From Sipunculus nudus (Eukaryota; Annelida; Sipuncula; Golfingiida; Sipunculidae), in assembly GCA_026874595.1 (NCBI GenBank), contig CM049315.1, positions 76,519,901 to 76,583,900 on the forward strand: a stretch of 64,000 nucleotides of DNA, read 5' to 3'. Positions 1 through 12,485 of this stretch are shown here, one piece after another (within the stretch, counting starts at the first letter, position 1; each line of letters begins with the position of its first letter). The translations under genes and the position numbers were made by a program. A model generated the notes under the pieces. It ran no database searches and was not told where the DNA came from. It was given only the letters and a program-made list of their open reading frames with translations.

Positions 1-256
1 TAAATTACGTTGGATAAGTTTATCCAGACGAGTCATCTATAGGGGGACGTCATTCTATGGAATGTATGTAGAGCTAGGTCCCCTAAAATATATTAAATGT
101 TATTCGCTGGCCAAATATGTATAATAAATATTTTCAAGCAGATTTGTGATATTGTATAAACAATAGTTACTACTAATTTATGAATTCATATTTGAGGCTT
201 TGTACATGATTTAAAATAATGAATGTAAATATTTTAATTGGAAACAAAAGGAGGAG

Positions 257-371
257 TGTTGTTGGAGCGTAAATGACATTACATGTAATAATAAACCCGG
301 TGTATTCATGATATTACCTACACTTGTTCTCATGTTTTTATTTTCTGTGGATATATCACGGCACAGCAACA
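257..371 (+). mobile_element. Probable 3' LTR of a short-LTR retrotransposon
   Basis: A purine run (AAAAGGAGGAG, 246-256) is followed directly by a 115-bp segment that opens with TGTTG and closes with CAACA. This is the expected order of polypurine tract and 3' LTR, with TG...CA ends that are inverted copies of each other. An AATAAA lies inside at 290-295. The 1-245 stretch would then be the element's non-coding 3' end; I see no pol reading frame in it. The matching 5' LTR, if present, lies left of the window, so the call rests on end structure only. Confidence 0.4.
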
Positions 372-424
372 CCAAACATTCAGCTGCTTGATCAACACAA
401 TCATTCTTTATGTCCCATATATCG

Positions 425-830
425 ATTGTTTTTGTCCCCGACAGCAGCTAGGGTATGTGTTCATGACCTTTCATTAGTGTGCTTGTGTGTGTTCGTTCAC
501 AACATAACTCACGCAGTCCTTAACCGGAACTCATGCAATTTTCAGGGCATTTCGGGAATGGGCCAATGAAGAATCGATTAGACTTTGGTGTGGATCCGGT
601 TCATGATCTGGATTCAGTAATGTCATCAAGGAATATTCACAAATGTACTGTCACTTATGCATGAAAGAGCAAGAGAATATTGGGCCTAATGCAAATGTGA
701 ATGCAAACACGGCTTTGGGAGTATACCACCGTAAGCACCCCCCCCCCAACCCCCACAAATACACACACACACACACACACACACATGGAGGAGGCCTGCA
801 TTCCTAAGAAAGCAGAATTCTAGCGGGAAG
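425..830 (+). mobile_element. Helitron-like element, family H2, copy 1 (degraded)
   Basis: This stretch matches, in order, the two separated halves at 5735-5908 and 10217-10395: the part around 'tcacaacataactcacgca', then 'gaagaatcgatta', then the 'ggaatattcacaaatgtac' block, a (CA)n run at 759-785, and a closing 'ttCTAG' near 823. The intact copy has a short hairpin just before CTAG, the signature of a Helitron 3' end; here the hairpin is degraded. It carries no coding sequence. The left boundary is uncertain. Confidence 0.5.
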
Positions 831-2088
831 ATATTTTCGTGAGCCCTGGGTTGGTTTCGTCTGCTGTTTAGATCAAGCCTTAATATTCTCTTGTTTCGCG
901 AACAAACTCGATGCTGATGATCGAGTCAGGGGTGAGTTAAGGTTGCATGGGGCTCCTGGTACTTCGGGGCCCTTTTATCAAAGTGATAACGTATGTACAA
1001 GTAACAGGAGGTTCTGTTAAACAGAATTGTAATTTCCTCGACTTTTATCCAGATTATTTATACATAATATGATTTTGGCATATTTATGATTACAACATTA
1101 CATGGCACTTTTAAATCATTGAAATTCAGCGAACTTATTAATTAAATATGACGTATCGTTGATATTCATTGAGAGTGGTTACGTGGAAGCTAATGAATTA
1201 TTTAGGGATAGGGCTAGCCTCGGAAAATAATATACTTTTGCTTTTTTTGATTGCCTAAGACTGTTGCATGCCTGTATGTCAAGATCTAATGACGGCAACT
1301 CGACGTCAACAAACGTGTTTATTCTGATAATCCTTTATCAATTTAATGAATTCATTAAAATAACTGAATCAAAACTGTTCCTGTATTCCGAAAAACTAGA
1401 GAAATCCAGCGTTTGGTTTTAGGGAATGATTTTTTTTGGTGCCCCTTCGTTTGGGCACTCATACCCTCCCTCACTAAAATAAATTAAAAATAAATAAATT
1501 CAGACAATGGGATCACGCTAGGTAGATTACGAACAGTAATTGAAATGCACGAACCTTATGGACACTATAGAAAACAATTTCCAATTTTCCCATAGTTTAT
1601 GCTAAAAACGGAAGAGTTCAAAGGAATAATTGGTGACCTGCTAATGGTTTTTCATCGGGCATATAATTGTAGCAATCTTTATTATTATTGTCAATTACCA
1701 GTGTAATAACATTACTGAAAGTTGAGATATATATAAAAATAAAAATATAAAAAAGACAAATGTAAAATACGTGTATATACTATAACCTAATCACGTGGAT
1801 CCATGTGTTGACTTATAAGTTTAAGTTTATAACATGTATTCAAGAGATATAGGGAAACACTGATCGAGCAAATAGGTCGACCGTGCAGTAGGTATATACA
1901 ATTTGCGATTCTCTACTTCTATTCTGAACCGGAATTAATGATTTCAAATAATATCGTTTCCACGTTATTTCCTAATATGTGTATGTCCGATGGGACAATT
2001 TCAGAAATTGGGAGCCCCCTAAAATTGCTCTTACAGATTTTATGAGGCACGCGCCTGTTGGCCTCATTAGCACACGCCCCTACTTTTT
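831..2088. other. Unique A+T-rich DNA, no gene seen
   Basis: No open frame with recognisable protein similarity, no RNA gene and no clear repeat boundary is visible. Short poly-A and poly-T runs and A+T-rich stretches dominate. Confidence 0.5.
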
Positions 2089-2328
2089 ATACGTCCGTCT
2101 ATGACGGGACGTTTTAAGGCGGTTTCACACCGGATGCTTCCGAACGAATATGACACGAACGAATATTTCTGTCGTTCCGATTAAAATCCTGTCGCATCCG
2201 AAATTTCATTCACACTGAATCCGAACGATATTTTTGGTTTCCGACCGAGAAATTTTCGTCTCCGAAAGTCGTATTGGACAGCTATATGAGAAATATATCG
2301 GATGCACTATAATATAGGCTTAATTGCC

Positions 2329-2370
<42 letters not shown>

Positions 2371-4152
2371 CTGCATGTACAGAAAAATGTCGAATATTTT
2401 TGAACTTGTAAATTGATTTTCTCATTAATTTTGTAATTAATAATAATTAATAATAAATTTTATCTCGGAGTGCTCTGACTGTATAATTGAAAATTATTGG
2501 GCCTAGCTAGGTACCAGCAGTAGTCATAAGTTCACAGGTGACATTTATTTATACCACTGACTAGACCCGGATATCCATTTCAACTTGCCTTTAAAAATAA
2601 CTGTTCAACCTGTTGTTTCAACAGAACAGATTCCATGCAACTCCTGCATTTCAAGTTAAAGTTTGAATCACTAGTTTAGTTTGATTTATATTTGATTTTC
2701 AAATCTGCCAATATGATTAAGAACAGTCTGCCCAAAGCTTTAAAACTTCTGTTAATATGCAAAATGTTTAACTAAAAATAATACTTTTGTAATAATAAAA
2801 ATGACACATGAAAAAAAAATAATTGTTTCATAATTTTTTCTTTCTAAATTTATCGCGGAACACTTTATTTTCAGAGGAGGGGTTGGGAAATGAACACCAA
2901 GTCCTGGATAATGTTGCTTTTTCGTTTACATATCGCTTATACAGCGGACTCATATTCAGGGGCGTCAGTATAGGGGGGAGGAGGCTAGGATGGATGATCA
3001 ATGTAATCATCCCTCCCCCTTTCATAGAGTAACTGTAATCTATTGTACATAATATAATAAGAATTAGAATTTACCATGAAATATCATAACTTAACCTGGT
3101 TTAAAAGTCTAAATTTTTGTCCTCGATAGTAAATTAAAATTTGGCCAAGCGTCGATTAAATTCCCTTCTGATTAAAATATTATCCCCCCAGGAAATATGC
3201 ATATTTTATTAAAAAAATCTGATTTTAACGGAAAAATCATTGGAGCTAAAAAAGTTATAAATATCTGTTTAAATCAAATAAATTTGATTTAAATAAAATA
3301 AAACCTCTTTTTATATTTTTCTTTTATCACATTATTTTAGAACAGTGGACAAGGAAACAACATTTCTTTGTTGGACAGTATTATATATTAAATAGGTAAC
3401 GTACAAATGAACCTGTCTGTTATAAATGTTCCAGCTCTTTTGTGTTGAAGGTGAAAAGAAGCCATTCTTGTCCGATGCGAACGACAAAAAAAAGAACATG
3501 TTCTATTTTTTTCGTTCGGATAGCATCGTTCGGATTAGGTGTGAATGCACCAACATAAAATAAAGGATTTTATTTTTTCGTTCGAACAGCAAATTTTCGT
3601 TCGGACGTAAAATTCGTTCGGACGCATCCAGTGTGAAACCGCCTTTATGGTATACCCACGCCATCCGTCCGTCTGTCAAACCGTCCGTCCGCCCAACTTT
3701 TTTATGTTGCTGTGATAACTTACCGGGGCTTTGATGGATTTTCATGAAACTCCCCCTAACTACTTACCAATAGATTATCTCGAGTATCCCCGTATATTTA
3801 ATAAAGTCAGAGGTCACAAGGCTACTTTGTAGTGTCGCCAAGGTATCTAACCAGGAAATTGATGGTTGTTGATAATACTCAACAGAAATATTAATCAAAT
3901 GTAATATAATATCTCGCCTAAGTTTGATTTAAAACAATATCATTGCATTTTAATGAGGACAGAGTTCACCAGACTTGGGTGGCGCCGTGACTTACCCGAG
4001 ATCTGAAGGAATTTCATGAAACTCATTATGAATAGTAAATAATTTTTTCCCCGTCTGCATTGCCTTCTTAACAAATTCCCGCTTTTTTAATGAGGCCAGA
4101 GGTCACAAGATATGCGTCCGTTTTATTATGCACCATTTGCGGTGCTCTTGTT
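2089..4152 (+). repeat. Interspersed repeat family R2, copy 1, split by a Harbinger-type insertion
   Basis: The repeat starts near 'tttttatacgtccg' (about 2085) and resumes after the inserted element with 'atggtatacccacg' (3646). It ends 'attatgcaccatttgcggtg' followed by 'ctcttgtttc' (about 4128-4152). Two other copies share start, middle ('gaggtcagaggtcac'-like phrases) and end: 31203-31655 and 38083-38686. Copy 3 shows short inverted ends, ATACGCCC near its start and GGGCGTAT near its end. It is non-coding; the transposon class is not assigned. Confidence 0.65.
2117..3644. mobile_element. Non-autonomous PIF/Harbinger-type DNA transposon, TTA target duplication
   Basis: The left end AGGCGGTTTCACAC and the right end GTGTGAAACCGCCT are exact inverted copies. 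Similarity continues inward for about 100 bp through repeated 'ccgaacga' words on the left and their complement 'tcgttcgg' on the right. TTA flanks both sides (2114-2116 and 3645-3647), the 3-bp target duplication typical of PIF/Harbinger elements. The 1.5-kb interior has no transposase-like frame and includes a (TA)n run at about 2335-2366. Removing it rejoins the surrounding R2 repeat, confirming it as a later insertion. Confidence 0.75.
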
Positions 4153-5724
4153 TCATATTAAGTTCTTCAACTGACTCCTTATCTCACAACAGATGTACAC
4201 TTAAGTTTAATTTGAACTATAGTTAAGCTTTACGACTTTTTTTGTTTATACCTGAACTATACAGTGAGCATGAAGCAAACACTACCACTTTGTTCAACCT
4301 CTTACTGCATGTCTGAAATGTATAACCACCTCCGGATTTACCTGGGAAATCAGGTAACATCAGCGTTAAATCAAAGGTATTACATATATGATCTGTAAGA
4401 AAACTGCATCATTGTGGAAATGTATTTGTTATAAGTAAGAGGTATTCCTTCGTTTTAGCGAATAATAATAATTATCTATAATCAAACTTGGAAGGAAGTA
4501 TTTAAACACTGTAATATTACTAAGATTTCAGTACTAGTTCTAGTTATGCTACACACATCGCATTGCTGATATTTAGACATCCTTTGTCCTCATAAAATCA
4601 ATCTAACAACGAGATTCGTTTTACACTTCTTTGTTAACTTATATTTGGGGCCCCTTGAATAGCGGGGCCCTTTGCTGAAGCCCAGACAGCTACCCCCTTA
4701 ATCCGCCCCTGGATCGAGTAAAATTTAAATTTACGGAATAAATCAAGTATTTAAAATTTCTACCTTAAGCTTTCTTAAGTTTTGTTATATTATGTGTAAA
4801 TGCATCATTTCCCATTAATTGAGAATAAAAAAATAGCCGGGAAGTGTCACTCAATAAAGGAACAATTTTTTTCACGCACTTGTTGCGTACGTACTTGTTG
4901 CAAATATTCTAAATAGTACGCATTTAACATTTATGGCATACAAAACTCTGTTGCATTCAGTTTTTAACTCTTAACACTTAAGAACTATTGCCAGGTCTCC
5001 CAATCCTACATTTCTTCATGGCGACAAAGAAGCAAAATTCTAGCTAATGCAATATTTCGCAATAACAGACGTCGCTGCAAGTATATCAGTTTTGACAAAT
5101 AATTATACGGTGCAGTTTCAGAAGACTGTAAGTGGTGCCACCTGTCATATTCGGATTGTATGGATGGTACCGATTGCAAATAACCAAATCTTTGCACCAT
5201 TACAGTTATTTTTGTATATTTTAGCCATGCACAGTCCCCATAATGTGAGTTTTCCCAAAATGCATCTAATTTAGGATGAAATTTTTCATTCAAACTTTGC
5301 ATGGTTACAGGAATATGTGTAAAGGAACAGTCTTTTTATATTTTTGATTTGAGCAAAACATTTATATTTGCCGTATCAAAATGTGGCATCATACTACAAT
5401 TTCGTCCCTATGAATTAGGGTTTATCATATGTAGATACAGGATCCCACGTCAGGTCATTGAGAATACCAATTTCAGTGATCTATACAAGCACTGATGGAA
5501 ATTTGTAAATTTTGTCAAGATATTCATATTGATATATAGAAAATTGCAATTTCTGTCCAAAACTTGATTCATTCGATCATAGTGAATTTGTACGTGACTG
5601 CTTGGGTATATGTCCGACTGCAAATAAATGGCAAATTAGCGCTTTCATGCACTTAAAGAACTGTTTCCCTCAGATGAAGTGAGGGGAAGATTGGCTGCAA
5701 TTCATCTTGGTTTGTTCGAAAAGA
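4153..5724. other. A+T-rich intergenic DNA, no gene seen
   Basis: No supported gene. A fragment near 4690-4712 ('taatccgcccctggatc') resembles one end of the GGGGCGGATCC inverted-repeat elements found elsewhere in the window, so a decayed element may lie here. Open frames at 5006-5495 on both strands overlap each other and resemble no family I know. Confidence 0.4.
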
Positions 5725-6189
5725 TTATACTGGCTTAAGGGAATTATTGCCTCCGCCAGAAGGACATGCGTTCATTTCCGTGTGTGTGTGTTTGTGTGCG
5801 TGTTTGTTCACAACATAACTCACGCAATCAAACGGAATCTCCTGAAACTTTCAACGCATTTAGGGAATGGACCAATGAAGAATCGATTAAATTTTGGTGT
5901 GGATCCGGAAATTGAACAAGGGACCTATGGGTCACTGTGCTCAGCTGAAGTTAACCTTAAAGGTAAAAATCTAAAATAATATCAAATGGAGATAAAGTGT
6001 AAGAGGAAGAGGTAATAAAGGCCATATTTTGTGACCTGACCATGTGTTTCCTAATGTTGAAACTGAAGCATGTGAGCAGTTTGTGAACAAATGATCTGTA
6101 CAATTACCATGATCATTAGTTGGCTTTTCGATTAACTGTTGACATTTCAGTAGTTTACACATTTGTTCAATCGAATCTTTTTTTTATAT

Positions 6190-9100
6190 AATATATATTA
6201 TTAAATATATCTTTTTTTTATGAAATGTATACAGTTGAAATATAACTAATTAACAACATAAAACATGGCAAACAAAGCCTGATCTCAAATTCTGCTGATG
6301 CAGGAAAATAATGAACAAATGTTTGTATTAAATCCTCATTTTTTTATCACATCAATTTTTTTTTTTTTAGTTTAAGTTTATATTTCTATACATTTTCAAT
6401 ATAACATATATATCTGAATATAAAAGTTGATTCATAATTCTCAATTGCATCATCATAAATCTCAATCTTGTCAGATAACACCACATCATGCATACAAATG
6501 TTTATTTATTTTTTACCACAAAAATATATCTTTTAAATCTGCAAAACAATAAATATCTAAAAAAAATACTTGATTTAGATTTTACAATTTTTAATTGTGT
6601 CTTTATTAATCCATAATGTGCTTCATATTTTATCATAATTTAAGCATACTGATGGGTTCCATTATGATTGGTAAAATCATTTAAAAGAAAAATGATTTCT
6701 TTAAAAATGCTACATTACACAACATTGCATCTTCTGGATTACACCTTGAATTACTTTTTCATGGAAAGTTTTTGCATATCAGAGTGGAAGCAGCATTACA
6801 ATTAAGGAGATACAGTGAAAACAATAACAATACTGCATAACACTTGGTGGGTTGTGTTTGCGGGGGGGGGGGGGTGATTGGGGTGGTGATATGAGAATAA
6901 CTGTACACCTGTCACAGCAGGGGATCTCCCCAAGTGACTGTAACAAATCAGAAACCCTGGCATAGCTGACTTCCAGTGACCTGGAGTGGGACCCTGCATC
7001 TGTAATCTGTAAACAAAGCAAATGACTACAATAGAGCTTCAAGAAAAAAATCAATAACTAGCTTAATTTTCAAGCTTTTACTTCCAAATTTCAGATTTAA
7101 ACAAATTAAATATTTATGTTTACATGCTGTGAAAATTAAATCAATGGTACTTACAGGAAGAAAACGTGCCATGGTCAAAGTTGGGCAAAATTTAAGGTAC
7201 TGATTTTATTTTTAGGCTTATTACTTAAAAAATTTACAAAATTCAGATCTAATTTTGGGTAAACAATTGAATCTTAATTAAACATAGTTATATACTTGGG
7301 AAAACAGACTCTAGTTTCAAAATTTTTCATGTTAAGTGAGTAAAAATATTTCCTGATTTTTTACAAAGTCCATTATGTTTGGGCCCATAACTTAAAGAAT
7401 TTATACTAAACAGACTTAATTTCTGGCATGCACATAAGAACTATATAAAAGAATATTTATGGTAAATATGAGGGAAAACAGATGAGTGGTTTTGATATTA
7501 GGCAGTCCTGAAGTGTGAAAATAGGATTTTAACAAGGGACCCATGGGTCACGGCGCTCAGCTGTTATATATGATAAAAAATATGATTTGGGAAAGAGGCA
7601 TATGCTGGTTTTGTGTGGTAATAAATATAAGCTTTATTATGAGTTGTTGGTGTTTAGCTTATGTATGATTTTGATAGTATTTTTGGAGACAGGGAAGAGG
7701 ATTCATTTCATTTATTTTATTAACAAATGGAGTGCTATTGTCACACAGATTTTGACCTGGCCATATAACTTATAAGCAGCACATAAAATAAAAGAGTTCA
7801 ACTATTTATTAAAATTTAATAACAAATGTTGTGCCAATATAATATTTATTAAAAAAATAATAAGAGAATCATATGATTTTTTTAATAAAATATAACTGAA
7901 CTAATTATTTAAATAATATTATAGAATATATGCATTCATGAATACATTTTGAAAGTATTTGCACTGGTATTCAAATACTTTCATTTTTACCTGAATTCCC
8001 ATTCTTATGCAAGAAATTTTATAATGGAGTACATATTCATATTCATATTCATATACATTTGCAAAGTATTTGCACCATGTCTGGTATTTATTCAGTTTTA
8101 GCCAAACAATGATGTGGAGAATCCAGAATATAAACAAAGGACCCATGGGTCAGGACAAAAGTTTGAAATTTTTGCAAATGCAAAATATGAAAAATATTCT
8201 ATTGTAATGTTTTATATTTATATTAGCATATAAGAAGAGGAAAGGGTCCTCCTACTTGGTCATAGTAAAGTTCTCAATATATGATTGCAAACTAATACTC
8301 TGACAAGACTGTCATGAAGAAAAACAGTAAAAGTTTTGAGATACTGTGATGCATATGAAAAATTTACAGATGGACAGGCAAGTGGACAGAATAGACTAAT
8401 ACCTTCATTTCACATTCAAAGGAATAATGCATTTAAGTTTATATACAAGCCTATTTTTTAGCATTTCCACTTTTTTCTTTAATAGTTTTTATCTGATTCA
8501 TTTTTTTATTTACAAGTGTTATAAATTTGTAATATAAAAGTGAAAATATAAGTTAAAATATTAGAATTCTCAGTTGCAATCATTATATATCCAGATTGTA
8601 GCTCACATTGGGTCATATTATGCATACACATATATTTTATTATTTTTAAATCAAATGTTTAAACTGAATGTAAAAGAAAATAATGCCACAACATGGCATC
8701 TACAAAATTATTCCTTGAATTCCTATTAAAAAGTTTTGCACATTGGAGTTTTATTCACCGAAATAAAATAAAAGATTCAGTAAATTTGAAAAATAAAAAC
8801 ATCTTTTCAAATAAAGTATACACACTGTTGGTTGAATGAGGGACAAACAATATCATTATGCTAATTACAATCTAAGCTATAATTAATAACTGGAATTAAT
8901 AGTCAATTTCACGCCTGGTGAAGTTTTACTCTTCTGAAGTAAAGCATTACTTATCTGATGAACATCCATACTTTCATAGCAATACATCACTTTGTGGACA
9001 CAATTAAATGTGCACTTTAATCATTGTAACCCTGGTGGTACAATCCAAAATCTAAAATGTAGCATGTCCAAGAATAAAATAAAATACAGAAAATTATAAC

Positions 9101-9755
9101 ATTTATCTAGTTTATGCACCAGCTGGGGGGGGGGGGGGGGGTTGAGTGCAGGGCAGAGGAGAAGCCTGCTAGTAGTGGCCAAGCTGGGTCAAGGCAAGCT
9201 GCCTGGGTGGGTTACATAATACAAGTGAAGGCTGTACTACTAGGTGGGCCAGATATAAACAACACTTGACATGGTGTATGAAAACTTGAATAAAAGCTAC
9301 TCTTTTCAAAAAATTTCTTTGAAATTTCAGATTTTAAAAGATTAAATCCTTATGTATATATGCTGTGAAAATTAAATCAACAGTGCTTACAGGAAAAAAA
9401 CGTGCCACTGCCAAAGTTGGACAAAATTTAAGGTATTAATTTTTTATTTATGCTAATAACTTGAAAAATTTGCAAAATTCAGATCTAATTTTGGATAAAC
9501 AATTTAATCTTGATTAAATAAAGTTATATTCCTGAAAAAAAGTCTTCAGCTTCAGCAATTCTCATGTTAAGTGAGCAAATATATTTCCTGATTTTTAAAA
9601 AATTGCATTATATTTGGGCCTATAACTTCAAAATAATACCCAATCCTGACTTAATTTTTGGTATGTGCACAGTAAATATATGGAAGAATATGAATACTAA
9701 ATATGATCAAAAACAGATCAGTGGTTTTGATATTAGGCAGACTTGAAGTGTAACA
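6190..9755 (+). repeat. Diverged tandem segmental duplication, unit about 2.2 kb
   Basis: The stretch 7095-7520 is repeated in the same direction at about 9330-9755 (shared phrases 'tatgctgtgaaaattaaatc', 'tgttaagtgag', 'gtggttttgatattaggcag'). The stretch from about 6430 is echoed from about 8570, and each half has a poly-G tract at the corresponding place. The offset is about 2235 bp. The copies differ by many substitutions and small indels, so the event is old. Confidence 0.65.
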
Positions 9756-9764
9756 ATTGCTTTT

Positions 9765-10216
9765 TTATGGAAAACGGAGGTTTTTCCTTAATATCTCGAA
9801 GGAACGAAGTTCTAATGACCCAATTTTCGGTATGGTAGGAGATTTTGGGGACATCTAATGGTATGCAGAATTTTGGATTCGTGGGTCCAACGGTTTTAAA
9901 ACGTGCCCTGTTAACGGACGGACGGCCGGACGGCCGGACGGACGACGGACAAAGGACCACGACTATAGCTCAGATGACTTACAGTCAGCTGAGCTAATAA
10001 AAAAATGAGGTTTTTCCTTAATTTCTCAAAGGAACGAAGTCGCAAAGACCCAGTTTTCGGCTTGGTAGGAGATCTTGGGGACATCTAACATTATGCTGAA
10101 TTTTGGATTCCTAGGTCTTACGGTTTCCAAACGTGCTACATCGACGGACGGACGGACGGACGACGGACAATGGACCACGACTATAGCTCAGATGACTTAT
10201 AGTCAGCTGAGCTAAA
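9765..10216 (+). repeat. Two tandem copies of a ~235-bp R1 terminal unit
   Basis: Copy 1 (9765-9998) and copy 2 (10008-10216) share 'gaggtttttccttaat', 'ggaacgaagt', 'ggtaggaga', 'ggacatctaa', a (GGAC)n run and the ending 'cacgactatagctcagatga' through 'gtcagctgagcta'. The (GGAC)n runs differ in length. This is the terminal part of repeat family R1. Confidence 0.7.
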
Positions 10217-10395
10217 AATGATCCGGATTCAGGTACGTCGAGGAATATTCACAAATGTACAGTCACTTATGCAAGAAAAAACTGAATAAGTGAATGCAAA
10301 CACAGGTTGGGGAGCACCAGGCAATAGAGACACCGCAACCCACACACACACACACATATGACGGAGGTTTGCATTCCTTAGAATGAAGATTTCTA

Positions 10396-11322
10396 GTTAT
10401 ATCTAGGTCTGGATAAATGTGTTAATATTTCGACCTTTTGTCCGTGCTATGTACATCCATGTTCCTCAGTAACAGTAGTTACACCAGATTAACAGATGCA
10501 CGTGTACCATTACACTGAAAATACGATGTATGCACATAGCATACCCATGAAAAGGGGGAGAATCTTCAAACAGTTTGCACATATACCATTTTCCAGGAGT
10601 GCTTTCGGTGTTTCCTATTTATAATTGTCAGTCAGTGTTAAAAAGGGAGTATTACACCATCATCTCTTCACGTTTTGTTTTATATCTCTAACGTTCAATG
10701 CCATTATGTCTATTTATCATCTATATTCTTTTTTTCGGAACGAGGTGTGCTTGTGTGGGTTAAGGTAGTGCCGCCACCTTTCCGCCCTGAGACAAACTAA
10801 ATCCTATCTGGAAGAAATAACAACATGTGTCGTAGTATACTTTCAATCAAAGCGACTAGTTTGTGGAGACACAGGGATTACAGGGGGTTTGGGTGGACAG
10901 ATTCACTTTCTAAACTCTATTTGAATAAAAATATAGGGAATTTATCAATGAAACACGCAATTCTAATACAATATGAATTTACTTAAAGTATCTGATCAAA
11001 CTGTAGCTTGCTTTCTATTTCTGAAGGGGGGGGGGGGGTTTCTATTTACCAGGGGAGTAGCCATCCCCCACCCCCTGGGATTTTCAGATAAAAAGTTAAT
11101 TGTTTGGATAAAGTGGAGAATCTGAATGCTTTTTTCCTTAATTTTATGAAATGGTGTAATTTAAGGCTAATCATGTCCCCCCTCCCACTACCGTGCTCTA
11201 TATATATTTATATATATATATATATATATATAATGTAGAGATATCACTTATATATAGGTCCACCAGTTGGTGCCCCTCCCCCCTAGGGATTTATGTCAGT
11301 ATATGGACCTGCTTTCATAAAT
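10396..11322. other. Intergenic DNA with poly-G and (TA)n tracts, no gene
   Basis: No supported gene. It contains a poly-G tract near 11027-11038, a C-rich segment near 11075 and a short (TA)n run near 11204-11232. Confidence 0.5.
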
Positions 11323-11430
11323 CAGGGGCGTAGCCAAGGGGGGGCCGCAGGGGGCCATGGCCCCCCCCCCCCCCCGCCGGTACATCCAGTACTCACTGTC
11401 CTTTCAGAATTTCACTTAATGTAATACAAA

Positions 11431-11493
<63 letters not shown>

Positions 11494-12279
11494 TAAATCA
11501 GTGGCGGATATAGGCCTATGCTATCAGTGGCCGATCCAGAGGGGACGCGCAGTCAGCCCCCTTTCAGCTGCAAAATCTCTCATTTTTATCTAATTTCCAA
11601 TTTTCGTGATTTAATTTCTTTTTTATATTTCTTACTATTAGTAAGCAATTAGACTTTATTTAAGTTATCTGCAGTTTATTACTTTAAAATTTATTAGCTG
11701 AGTATCGGGATATTTATGAACAGCTGCAGAACAACTGCAGATCGATCGAGCACCGGGCACAGGTTTGGGTCGACCCCGAACCATCTTACGGCTCCTCTAG
11801 TAATACCGGTCCTCAAACGCGCGATCTATCCTGTGAGCTGTCGAGACCACGGAACCCGGAAAATTGCAAAGTTTAACAAAAGAATTCAGCTTATCATTTA
11901 TTTCATCACGAGCATTACATTTAAAAGATAATAGTTTGCAAGTCACAAACGTAATTGCGCCTTTGCGCCATTGACTTGTTTGAAAACGATTGAAATTTAT
12001 ATCCTAATTTTGAAGAAATGTAAATATTAAATATTGAACTCTGCAATGTGATTACATAACGCAAAGACATAAGGGAACAGTTTTCAGGAACAAGATATCC
12101 TTTTTTTGGTGAAAATTATCTCAAAATATCCTCTTTATATGGTATTTTAAAATAAATCCCAGTATGTGAGGGGGATACCCCCTCCCCATGTACCTGTAAC
12201 TAACCCTAATGAAACCATGGTTCATAATTGAAATTTAAAAGTATATATTTATTTTGATATACTAAAATATATAACGTAT

Positions 12280-12367
<88 letters not shown>

Positions 12368-12485
12368 GGTTACATAGTACCCATACATGCATATTAGCCC
12401 TCCCCCCCCCCCCCCTGTTTTCGAATATCTGGATCCGCCACTGATCATGGCCCCCTCCCCTCCCTCAATCCTGGCTACGCCCCTG
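11323..12485. mobile_element. Inverted-repeat element (CAGGGGCGTAGCCA ends) containing a second nested one
   Basis: The left end CAGGGGCGTAGCCA (11323) and right end TGGCTACGCCCCTG (to 12485) are inverted copies, and TAAAT flanks both sides as a possible target duplication. Inside is a second pair, CAGTGGCCGATCCAG at 11525 and CTGGATCCGCCACTG ending at 12443, so one MITE-like element sits in another. The interior holds (TA)n runs at 11431-11490 and 12281-12361 and C-rich runs. There is no transposase frame; the superfamily is not assigned. Confidence 0.6.

Larger units (their letters stand above)
5911..10216 (+). repeat. Interspersed repeat family R1, long composite copy
   Basis: It opens with 'gggacctatgggtcactg' followed by 'tgctcagctgaag' and closes with 'gtcagctgagctaa'. 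The opening phrase recurs internally at about 7533 and 8137, so several copies have been strung together or nested. Other copies lie at 13148-14644, 28766-29776 and 48600-49132. Interior parts are A+T rich, with poly-G tracts at about 6860 and 9125. There is no recognisable transposase. Confidence 0.6.
5725..10395 (+). mobile_element. Helitron-like element, family H2, copy 2, interrupted by a 4.3-kb insertion
   Basis: The 5' part (about 5735-5908) begins near 'ttgcctccgccagaagg' and the 3' part (10217-10395) ends with CATTC-CTTA-GAATG, a 5-bp hairpin, then seven bases and CTAG at about 10392. The 5' word CCTCCG is complementary to ACGGAGG just upstream of the terminal hairpin. This architecture (5' inverted repeat pairing with a site before the 3' hairpin, CTAG end) is that of non-autonomous Helitron/Helentron elements. 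A (CA)n run sits near 10340. The middle (5911-10216) belongs to another repeat family. Confidence 0.55.

Noticed and set aside
6802-7054. Minus-strand frames with SYARVSDLLQSLGEIPCC
   Set aside because: They run into a poly-G tract, the corresponding place of the duplicated half is not open in the same way, and no family is recognised.
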